From Apostichopus japonicus (lineage: Eukaryota > Echinodermata > Holothuroidea > Aspidochirotida > Stichopodidae): 64,000 bases of DNA. The stretch is from NCBI RefSeq assembly GCF_037975245.1, contig NC_092576.1, forward strand, positions 12,577,111-12,641,110, read 5' to 3'. Shown here piece by piece: positions 38,662-50,600 of the stretch; within the stretch, counting starts at the first letter, position 1; each line of letters opens with the position of its first letter. The notes beneath the pieces were generated by a model. That model worked only from the letters and a program-made list of their open reading frames with translations, searched no databases and had not been told where the DNA came from. Position numbers and translations under genes: made by a program.

Positions 38662-41600
38662 AACAAAGAACATGCAATTTATGATGAGATAAATATGTTG
38701 TAAGCACCTATCATCGTATACATTGTATTATAGTGATACACAATCCTAGATGATTCGACGATTATGTGGAATATAGCTATACGTTTGGTACACATAGGCA
38801 TATACACACACGTAACCACGTCACCACGTAACCTCCTAAGCTCCAGTGTGTTGAGATTTAACAGTTGTAACCGCCTTTACTAATGAATACTTTTTAAGGA
38901 ACTAATCATCCTAGTAGCCCTCCTCTGGACCTTTTCGAGTACTTCCTTATCCTAAGCAAAATATAGTTCCAAGTCTGCACAGCATACTCCAGATGAAACC
39001 TAACCACTTATAACTAACTGATTATAAAGCCTAACTACTATGTCCTCTTTCAGAAAGCTGAAGTTCCTCTTGAGCATACCTAACACCCTATTACCTCTTT
39101 TAGCAGCTACAAGACTATGTTTAGAAGTTTGCAGAGATGAGTCAATGTAGATAACTAGGTTTCTCGCAACAAAGACCTTCTGCACTGAAAAAATAAACTA
39201 GTCAATATTGCAACGGACTAACGTTAAATTAGTCTGTAACGTTAGTCAATGCACACGAACTAGCAAAAATCTTCGTTTCATCACTGCTTCTTAGTCAGTT
39301 TACTATGACTAAGGAATATTTAATCGCAACTTAGTCGATGGCGACGGACTAAGGTATTTTAACCCATGGACTAAGAACGATACGGACACCCGATTTACGC
39401 CATAATCGTAGCTTAGTCGGTGTCGACGGACTAATGTATTTTAACCCAATTCGATTCACCTCAATTTGGAAACCGAGAGGCAACGGCAGCTTGCTGGACT
39501 TGGCATAGTTTCATACGATCAATCTCAGCAACTTTCAACCGTAAATCACCCAAGAAGGTCTTTAGAAGAATGGAGGTATTAACTGCCATCATCGGCCTAC
39601 CTGTTATTCCTTTAACTTGAAGGTAAAATTAAAGTTAATTGTTAGGCCACTGGCACTAGTACTGTATTATGGTTAGTGTAACGCTACCGTTGCCACGCTG
39701 GCGTTTCGCAATACACAAGTGCAATGACAGTGAGTAGCCTATAGGCTTCTACTGGGTACTGCAGTGCTTTCTCAACACTAAAGTGTGCATTCTAAACACC
39801 AATTAACAATGTGTTATGTGTGTATTGGGCTAGATTGAACAGTGGCACATAATCTTCTAATTTATTCCCAAACAAATGCTGGAACTATAAGTCTCAATAG
39901 TTTATTTGAAGTCTACACTCATTTGGTAAAGATTTCCTGTAATTTCCCATGTGAATCTAAATGGGTAGGCTTTGTGATATTGAATAGGCAAGGCTAGACC
40001 TTCAAACGTACAGTCACAGTAGGCTGAACAAATTATGTTGGCTAGTCAACGGTATTAGCCTATATGTTGCGAGCAGTCAGGATGCACGCTTCAGTTCTAT
40101 TTAACCTTTTCATTTATCATTTTTTAGTATTTAATTTCCGGTCACGCCGGACAATTGCGACATTCCTTCACGGTCGACTTGTTTACTGTAAGAAGTATTA
40201 ACCATTTTTTCACAGGAAAGCTTGATAGTCTGAAGTTATTATAACATGTGCTTTTAGTATACTGCCAAAAGAGTAAATTGTTGTATTTGTATTGATATTT
40301 TATGTAGAAGTAACGGAAAATTTAGTATGTTTAGTTTGGTCTAATTGCACGTTTTTTTTCTGTCCAATGTAGTGCAGGGTTCACTTGCGCGAATTCAAAT
40401 TATTCTGTTTATGTATATGTATATGCATCGATTCGTAGATTATGATGTTTTTTTTTCGACATTTATTTGTAATTCAAGCATATCTGTTTAGTAGCAAAGT
40501 TTAAAGGTTAAGATTAATTAATTTTCTCTTTTTGATCCTAGATTGAATGAAACTCATTGACGTAAATAATAGATCAGATGATACAGTTTAACGCAGTTGC
40601 TAAAACTCTGGGTATTCTCTAGTCTTCGCCGGTCCATTATATACTTTAGTACTACTAGTAAGACTAAATCAAAACGACCGAAAGACAAACTTAGTGTAAC
40701 AAAGTACTGATTCTCCTCTAGCCTAGGTCTAAACAGGCTTGTTATGTGAGCAAGCAAAATAACAACTAAAAACGATTAGGCCTATAAATAAGTTGGCTCA
40801 GTGCATTTCTGTTTCTAAAATTTTATATTTTTAAAGATCATAAAAACAAACAAAGATTTAGCCCATGTTTTATTATCTCTGTATTCTGGGCATTTGATTC
40901 TGGTTGCAATTGTGATGACACTCTCGTTCAAATTTTCAGCTTTATACAGTTTGCTTCAAACTTTGGGATTGTTTTTTGAGACTATAGTGGAAGCAAATCT
41001 CACATATTTTTGTGGTGACAACTTTATTTAATTTTTTTTTTCAAATGATGAATACTTTGCTGTTTCTTTTTTCCAGCAGGAATTGAAAAGCCAAATATCT
41101 AAGTCAAGTGTGAGGTTTCCTTTGATGTACGACACCAGTGTGGAGGCAACAACAGAAGAGGAGAACTGTGTTATATATGGCTTAAAGACATGTTTTAAGA
41201 TGATATATTGGTACCCTACGCAGAACAAAAGAGTTTATCCAAGAGTCCAAAAAGCAAAGGAACAAGTACCATAGAGAAAAAAGATGGAAGAGTGAGTTTA
41301 ACTATTGTACCCAACTGTTTAATGATATTAAAGATACTTTTCATAACCTGTTTAAAAAAAAACAGTCTAGTATATCATTTACGTGCAAGCTTCATAAGTT
41401 TGGTCAAATTTTCACTGATCTGTAGAGCGGGAGTCCAGAGGGTTGGTTAGCTGGGAAGGTAACCAATTGCCTTGTACATCACAATGTTCACAATGCATTT
41501 CTGAATATGAAACCTGACGACTGGCAAACCGACTGTGGTGGATGTGGCTGGAGAGCAATTTTAAAGTCACCTAATAGCTAACCTAGATCAGCTTTCATGG

Positions 41601-44600
41601 TAACCACATCAAAGTAAGAACAATGTGTCAGGTATGGCCCCAAGAGCAACAAATGACCATCGCCAGTTATTATTGGTGGTGGGGTACCCCTGCCAGTGAT
41701 CAACAATTGACCCCTCACGGCTGACCTAGGTCAGCTCATGAGGTAACCACTTGAAACCTACTGGAAAATGTTGGTTAGGACTTCAGATACAAGGGATGGG
41801 CATTGCCAGTAATTTTTATTGGTGGAGTACCCCTGCCAGTAGACCCCCAATATGCCCATCCCCTCATTGACCTAGGTGAGCTCATGATTTGACCAGTTGA
41901 AACCTACAGGAAAATGATAGGTATCACTTCATATGTAAGGATGGGCATTTCTAGTATTTTATATTGGTGGGCCACCACTGCCAGAGTCCGCCCATCCCTT
42001 ACTTATAGAATCCTGTCAATCATTTTCCAGTAGTTTTCAACTGGTTAAATCATGAGCTGACCTAGATCAAGAAGGGGGGGGGCGGCATTTTGGGGGTCTA
42101 CTGGCAGGGGTACCCCAGTAATATAAATTACTGGAAATGCCCATCCCTTACATATAGAGTCCTGCCAATCATTTTACAGTAGTTTTCAACTGGTTACCTC
42201 ATGAGCTAATCTAGGTGATGTACAAGGCAATTGGTTACCTTCCCAGCTAACCAAACCCTCTGGGCTCCCGGTCTATTGGGATCATTATTAACATGATTAA
42301 CATAATTATTAAGCTTTGAAAAATAACTTGGTGTTATGCTGTGCAAAGCTAATAATTATTTGGTAAAGCTGCTATTCCTGGCTTATAATTTGAGGGACCT
42401 AGATTTAAATGTATACCTCCCAATATGTTATAAAATTATAATGTAAATGTATGTTTATGATAATGTGAGTTATCATGTGCTATATCTGTATCTGTGCTTA
42501 CACGTATATCATATTTTCTGTTCACAGGTCAATAATGGTGCAGATTTTGGCTTCCTGGAGACAAGTGGGAGGCCATTTGTAGTTAAGAGAAACACTCTTT
42601 GTTCGTGAAGACTTAACTGGTGTCGATTTGGGGTACCACTTTAAAACGAAGATTCAACTTTGCATTATTGTGCAGTGCTATACTTTTGCGATTCATGTTT
42701 GATCCATTAACTTGTCTTAACTTTGTTGGAATAAAATCAGATTTTCAGATTTTTGTTCACAGTGATTTCTTCTCTATCTGTCGAAAGTCAGCCTTTGTAG
42801 ACATCAGAAGTTTTATCAGAAATAAATATTGCCAACGTACACATTATTTGTGTTTCTTCTGCTCTCTTTTCTTTCAGTGATGCTAGTCAATGAAACTAGT
42901 CGATACCGACTAAGAAAGGTTAGTCGGGAGAGACACCATCCTGACTAAAGTAAAACCTGCTATAAACTAGTCGGTGGCTCATATAAATTAGTCGGTAAAG
43001 ACCGACTAATGTCACCAACTAATGTAACTGACTAATATACATTTACCGACTAAGAAATTGTTGATCGACTAAGATGACGGACTAAGATGACCGACTAAGA
43101 AATCCAACTGACTAAGGAATAAATTAGTCGGTATAGCAACTGACTAAGGCTATGTTAGTCGGGAGAGGCACCAGATGGACTAACGTTATGTTAGTCGGTG
43201 AACCAATTTAAGTTTTCAGTTTGTAACTCCACACCATTAAGATTGTATGTTACTTTTGGTTAATACTACCCATATGTATCACCTTGCATTTATCAATATT
43301 TAAATGCATTTGCTATCCCTCAGACCAGGAAAAAACCTTATCCAAATCCGCTTGAAATTTCTCAGAATCACTTTTGGAAGAGAACTCAGAATACAATTTA
43401 CTGTCATCAGCATACTACTTATAGCAGTACACAAACTATCTCCGTCAAGGTCATTTATATAGGCAAAAACAACAAGGGACCAAAAGCAGACCCTTGTGGA
43501 ATCCCACTAATAACGTCCTGCCAAGAAGATGCACAGCATTTAATTACCACCCTCTGTTTCTTATTACCAAGCCAATTCTCGATCCAAGACAGTAAATTTT
43601 CATTGACACCCATAATCTGCAGCCTGAGTAAATGACGCTTGTGGGGAACTTTATCAAATGCCCTTCTGGAAATCCAGGAACACAACATCTACAGAGTTCT
43701 GCCTATTTAGTGAGCTTGTTTCATCTTCCATAAACTCAAGAATATTAGTGAGACAAGACCTTTGTTGACGAAAGCCATGTTGAGACTCTCTGATCAAAGA
43801 CTGACTGCTGAAGTGACTGACCATGGACTTTTTATTAATACGCTCTATGACCTTACAAACAACACTAGCCTTACAACGTTTACACTGTATTGTAGTGATA
43901 CACAACCCTAGATAATTAGGACTAGGCACATTTTAGCTAAATTGTGGAAATACATACACATACTCTATTCTGGTGGATGATATTTCAATGATACTTGTCA
44001 TGTTGTTCTAGCAAAGGATATCTAATAAACATCATTGATGGGTATTTTGATACTTCTTTTGTCTAAAATCCTTATTTTGAATAGTCTGGTTAATACAGAG
44101 TGACACTGCCCGCCAAAAAAGGTAAAGTTTGATAAATTTTATTTAAAATTAATATCGGGTAATATATTTGAAATCCATATACATTGCTCACCATAATTCT
44201 TCTTATCACAGATTACTCGGAGAAAGCTGAGCGTTTCATCGAACAATTAAAAGCAAAGTATGAAATACTTTATGACTTTGTTCAACCAATCCCCTTCATT
44301 AAAGATAGAATGTATTGCGTGGACAAGGTATTTGTTGAGGGCGGTATTAAATACATGACCGGTATATCTGGAGAGAAGGAACAGTGGGATAAATTGTCAT
44401 CCTACCAAGAATTAATCAAAGGTAACTGTTTAAAAACAAAACGACAGATAATTGAAGGAGAACCTGGCTACGGCAAGTCTACGTTGACTTTACAGTTACT
44501 TTATGACTGGTGCAAATCTTTCTCTAACACCTCATCACGTGGAGTAGACGTTATTATATATTTACGTCTACGGCAGCTTGGAGGAGTTGAATCGATTTTT

Positions 44601-47600
44601 AGTGCGATCAGACAATTCATTCTACCGAGGGATTCAGATATAAGTGAGGAAGATATAAAAGAAATTTTGAATAACATGAGTTCTGTGCTGGTTTTACTGG
44701 ATGGCTTCGATGAGTATCCCGATCAAGAAAGTACTGAAACAGACATTTATCACATCATGAAGAAAAATATGTTTCGGGAATTTAACGTCATTCTAACGAC
44801 AAGACCATCTCGTGTACCAACATATTTTGCACGCCACTCAGACCGTTTTCGGCTTACAGGATTCGGGGAAGAGGCGCGTAGAAAGTATGTTGAAAGGGCT
44901 GTTGTTGGAACATATGGAGAAGCAGTGGTTAGAATCATGAGGAGATTGGAGGAAAATCCCGTTCTTGATGACCTCTGTCAGGTTCCTCTATTCTTTGTTA
45001 TGTTTGCGCACATGACGTACGAGAACGAACATTCTTTAACATTCAATTCTGTAACTAGTTTTTTCTGGTATATGATATCTTGCTTTCACAGTCATATTAA
45101 GAATAAAATGAAAGACGAAAATGTCCAGAACTTTGAGTTATTTGAAAAAGAACACAAGTTATTATTTGCAAAAGAACACAAGTTATTAGACAAAATCGCT
45201 TTTGAAGCTTTGAGTGGAAAGAACAAGAAATTTGTTTGGAATCGTGAGCAGCTTCTCAATCAGCTAGGAGATGAGTTCTACCATCATTATCTTCGTATTG
45301 GTTTATTCGTGGAAGAAGATGTATTAAATATCGCGGATACACCAAAGGCACAAAGTCATATTCAGTACATTACAGAGGTTCATTTTTATCACAAAACCTT
45401 TTGTGAGTGGTATGCAGCACATTACGTTGCAGATCAATTATCTGGTGAAAATACTGATTGTATCGACGAGTTTCTTCAAACTTTAGATCCTTTTGACCTG
45501 CAGTATTTGTACAGATTTGCGTGTGGACTTAACAAAATTGCCGGGGAGAAAATTATCCAATACCTGCAAAACAAACAAAGTAGAAAGTTCGCAATTTTGT
45601 GCATGCTAGAACAGGAAGACAAAACTGACAGATTTCTAAAATCAGTTTCTGATTTAGTTTCGTCTGAAGTAACATCCATTAGAGAGGGAGATAGTAAACT
45701 ACTACAGAGATCTACGATACAAATACTACATGTTGCATCAAAAAATCAGGTAAGTAACGTTTCACAAAATAACGTGTTTAATAGCTATTCAGAATACTAA
45801 CACAAACATAGAAACAGGCATAAATAACATACATTACGTCGTACCATGATTTCAACCATAACAGGAAGCGTTCCACACAAATTAAGATGTAGACCAAGAC
45901 CGTCAGCACTTGCTGAATACCAACGTAATTGCAAATCTTGTGACGTGACGTGTCAAATTAGTTTTAAGGGCAATGTCACTATTGTATGTAATGCACTGCA
46001 ATGATGTCCATATTTTATCTTAGATTTCATAAAGTGACTATATACTTCCACAACAAGTAGCTCTAAAACACCATTTAACGTTATCAACGACACTCACCAA
46101 CATTGAACATTAACAACCGCCCCCTCTCCACCAAAACAAAAACCAGGAAGTATCAAGTAAAATTTGTTGAACTAAAATCGCAGCTCGAATATTAAAAAAG
46201 TGAAAAAAGACATTATTTCAAAGAAAGCTTCCTTTCAACAATAAACACCTGTTCTAAAAGTACAAGCGATCCTGCCGTATACAGTGATCTACGTACGTAC
46301 ATATTGTGTAACCATCATTGTAACATTCAGTGTGTACGTCAGTGTGTCAGTCGTTCTCTGTCACATACAACTGAATTTACGTCCTTTAAGCCAAAATTGT
46401 GTTTATGATTTGCTGATGTTATAATAATATCTGAAGGTAGGTGGAATTAATGTGAATCAGGTAGAACTATGTACCTTACGTATACGCCGAGTGTATTGTA
46501 AGTATTGTAAGCACTTGGAATCGGAGATAATCAGCAACGGCAATGCTGTTTCAGTTTTTTTTTTATTCATGGCTCTAACTGTGTACGTTTATCAGATATA
46601 TTTCTTCCTTCAAATAAACACATTGTTCAATGGGTTAATGAATTGTGTCAGAATCATACAATAAATTAATATAAAATGTCGTTTTGATTTTTACGTAAAC
46701 CGAGAACCCTTCATTGTTACTAATTGATCAGTTTTGATGTTACTCACTCTACTAAATACTGTGACTTATTACAGTAAATTAGCGGTGATGTATATTCGAT
46801 CACTGTAATGCGTGAATGGATCCTGGTTGATTGATGTAAGATAACAACAAGAAAAGTACCAAGATATGAAAATATGGGTAAAATAATTAATATATGCAAT
46901 CCTCATATTATTCTAGGCATTGTTTAAAATAATTTAAATTTGTTTCACAATTTTCTGAAATCGTCACTTTTGCTTAAACATTTCATGTATAGTTTTACTT
47001 AGAAGTTGTTAAGAGTCTATTGATAAGCCCATCTGATGATATAGGATTTCTAAATAATATCTCTAAGACAGAGTATTTGTTTAAAAGTACTAGACTACAC
47101 TAATAATTTTATCTTGTGAATATCATAACATTAATTACATGTAAAGGCCATAAGCCACATTTCTCTAGGCCCTAGCTGTATTTAATGTAGAATGAGATGT
47201 GTCGTACGTATTGCATATGTGTCTCACGGGAACGGAAGTCCATTGTCGCGGGCAACTCACGGCAGAAAAGTGTCCGGTGTCGGCTGGATTGGACGTTGTT
47301 ATATCTAAATTATTTATTTCCGAGAAAACCTTAATCGTTTGTAAACATAATTCCTATCAGGCGCGTTTTCAGGGGGAGGGGGAGGGGCATTGGGGGCACG
47401 TGCCCCCCGGGTAAGAAAAAAAGGAGAGAAAAAAAAGAGAAGAAAAAAGGGAAAATGAGAGGGGAAAATGAGAGGGGAAAAAAGAGGTGGAAGGAGAGGA
47501 AGGAAGGGAAGAGAAAAAGAAAAAAGAGAGAAAAGGGAGAAGAGGAGAGAGTAGAAGAAAAACGCCAAGACACCGGGAAAAGGAAGAGGAACAGTGACAT

Positions 47601-50600
47601 AATTACAGCGCTGAATCCTTTGATATACACAGTGTAGCCAGTGACGGATTGAGGATTTTGGAGGGCGTGCGCCTCGCCCTACCCATTACACCGACCAGTC
47701 CATTTTTTGACGTTTCCATTTTCCTCTCTCACTGATGAAAATATATATAGGCCCACACTATATTTGGTCTATAATAACGCGTGTGTGTGTATGGACGCCT
47801 TAAACAATCGTACAATTATGACATGAACACAAATGTGGCTGGTCTCGATCTCGACCGAGACGTCGGGGAACATGAGATATTTCGAAATTAGACCATTATC
47901 TATATGCGTACTGCACTAGACGTGTGCCCTTTGATGCAACACTGCCATCCAGAGATGCAATGCTATATACTCCGACCTGAATGCTAACTATTACCCCAAA
48001 CCTAGTACCGTGACTGGTACAATGAATCTAAACATCGCATGCGATTGAAGAATTGAGCACATCTCATGTGAATATCATGGAGTATATCCAATGGCGTATC
48101 GTTGGCGGGGGGGGGGGGGGGGGCGGAAGCACTCATCACTTCTTGAGATTGTTCCCATCTGCATGAAATCGCGCGCCCCACAACCCTACGCCCCACCTCT
48201 AATCGCTTCCCGATGAGTTAAGAAACTTAATTAATGACCTTCGTCCGTAGTACCAAGACCTTCACAAAATCCGGCAACACACCATTTCATCAATAATAAG
48301 TGATCGGGTCTGTATTAGTGACGTCTAGAGGTCGTGCACTGACCTACATGGAGTGTGACTACTCACAAATTTGCAATTTACCAATACCAGGCCCCGAAAA
48401 ATCCCCAAGAAATTCCAAGGACACTGTACTGTATGGATATCTAGTAATATCTAGCGATATCTAGGGATGAAAATCACAAGATCTTCTCTAAGCTGAAGGC
48501 AGATAGAGAATCGAATCCTTCAGTGTGTAATGAACTTGAAACTGTGCGTCTTTCGAAACGATAAGTGAGGCATTGTACAATAAACAAATAAAAGTTATTT
48601 ATTTCAGTCTCATTTCAGTTATTCGAATTTGTAAAGCAAACAGGAGATAATATATCATATCAGTGAGCACGAATATGGCGTTCCAGCATGAACAGCATCC
48701 AAACTGTCTATGTGTATAGTGTTCGATTTCGGAAATATCTGATATTTTTTCATTTCCTCCAACGAAGTTTTATAGTAGCCGTTATAAGACGTTTTAATAT
48801 TTGTACACCAATAAATTAACTGTGTTTGAATTTTCGAAAATTCCCTGACCAACATTCTTCATTAACTTCCCTCTACTCGTGCAATTTTGACCAGTCTGTT
48901 AGGGTTTGAAAAAGGTTTTTCTATGTTTTTTGTCCGTATAGGAAATTTTGAGCTGAGGTTATGAGTATGTTTTGAAGTGAATTTATTTTCACAAGAAATG
49001 TGAATTTCCAAATTCTGAACAAATAATGGGCTTAAACCTTGAAAAGTGGGGTTGACGGGTAATGTGGGCCGCAACGTAGGATCACCTACAAACTCAATGA
49101 TCCATAGGTGATGCGATGAGGTCGAGCATGATGTTTGACTGGTGACAATCTTCGAAAAGGTTATGGATGGGAAAAAGAACTATTGGGAAATAGGCAAAAT
49201 TTAGATCTGGTTGGTTATTTTTAAGCCCGCGAATTGCCATTTCCGGTGATCTGGGGGTTGGGGGTATCAAAACCAGTTTTTTTGTACGCTGCGCGCCAAC
49301 TGATGGTGGCGCTCCGATAAGAACAGAACGGGTATGTTTTGAAGTGAATTTATTCACAAGAAATGTAAAGTTTCAAATTCTTAACAAATAATGGGTTAAA
49401 AACCTTGAGCATTGTGGCTGACGGGTATTGTGGGCAACGACGTAGAATCACCTACAAAAGCAATAATCCACACTCACCACCCCCCCCCCCTCCTGTTTTC
49501 TAACCACTTAAATATATTAATTATATCACTGCAAACATTGACTTGTGCCCGATAAATACTTTCTAGGCACCATATACCCTACACGAGTATAAAGAAAAAT
49601 GCACACTGGCTGCTACTACACGTCCCTTCTTACCATTAAAACATTCTTTTTTTACCTCAACACTCCCCTCTGTACCCCCTATTATACCATAGCAAAATTT
49701 GAAGACGCTGTGGTATTCATATATGTAGTAGGTTACCATAAATAGTAAGTACGTGCTGAGAGAATTTTGTTCTACTTTGATCTGTTCATATAACTACATA
49801 TGTCAGATAAAACATACAAAACACCCGTTACTTCACAAACAGGCTTTAAAACAAAGGTTGCATGAACCCCCAGGGGGTGCGTGAGTCCATCCCAGTGGGT
49901 TGTGAGACGTTTCTGAAAGACAGAACTAAATTACTTTTTGTTGAACTAAAATCTAATATATCATATAATTTAGTAATGTACATAGGTCGTAACTATCGAC
50001 AAACTCTTTTCGCGTTCCATACGCATATGTTGCCATAGTAGTGCCATACCGTGCATGTGATAAATAACTTAATTATGTAACGGACACAGGCCGCATGACT
50101 TTTGTGAAGTTGGTGTACGCATGACAGTATATGGTGAAGATAAAGATCTGATCTGATATTGAAGTTTTCAAATAAAAATGTGTTCATCTTGCTTGTTATT
50201 TTCTACTGCAATATGAATTGGATCTTTTATGAAGTACTGTGATGCGTATTATAGTATAATAGTGACTCAATCCGTGTCTCGAAGAGTTGGGGGTTCGTGG
50301 ACAACTCTGACATCACAGGGGATTCGTGGGGGGGGGGATAAAGTTAGTATGACACAATGTATTTGTGTCAGCTTATATTACGTAATTGTATACATGCATT
50401 GGGGCGAAGTTGAATTAGGTCTGAACTGTATAGTCGTAACTGTCGACATGTAGAGTGACCATTCCCTACGTGAGGAAAACATATACATCATAGCATTTGT
50501 AGGTTTGCGACACCAACGCCAGTCACTCAGAAATAAACACACTAGAAGTGATTTTTGTTAGTTAAGTGTAAGTGTTTCAAAGAACTAGATAACTCGTTTT

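Larger units (their letters stand above)
39184..43220. mobile_element. 4.0-kb element with GACTAA/TTAGTC subterminal arrays, inserted in the LINE
   Basis: Its borders are defined by the interrupted LINE frame. The ends ACTGAAAA and TTTTCAGT are exact inverses, and about 14 of the outer 18 bases pair. Inside both ends are dense arrays of GACTAA/TTAGTC in both orientations, often as TTAGTCGGT or GGACTAACG: roughly ten in 39,200-39,440 and over twenty in 42,888-43,200. Such subterminal arrays are typical transposase-binding regions of DNA transposons. No target duplication is evident, and no transposase, integrase or RT frame is recognised. Exon-like pieces in the interior are listed separately. 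I cannot name its superfamily. Confidence 0.6.

Noticed and set aside
44184-44211. ATG at 44,184 as start of a stand-alone NACHT protein
   Set aside because: The stretch encodes MLTIILLIT over what looks like the pyrimidine tract and AG of a splice acceptor, and the frame after it fits the phase of exon 7. Kept as an alternative only.
47314-47637. Lys/Arg/Glu-rich and Phe/Ser-rich ORFs
   Set aside because: Composition artefacts of a purine tract; no splice sites or homology.
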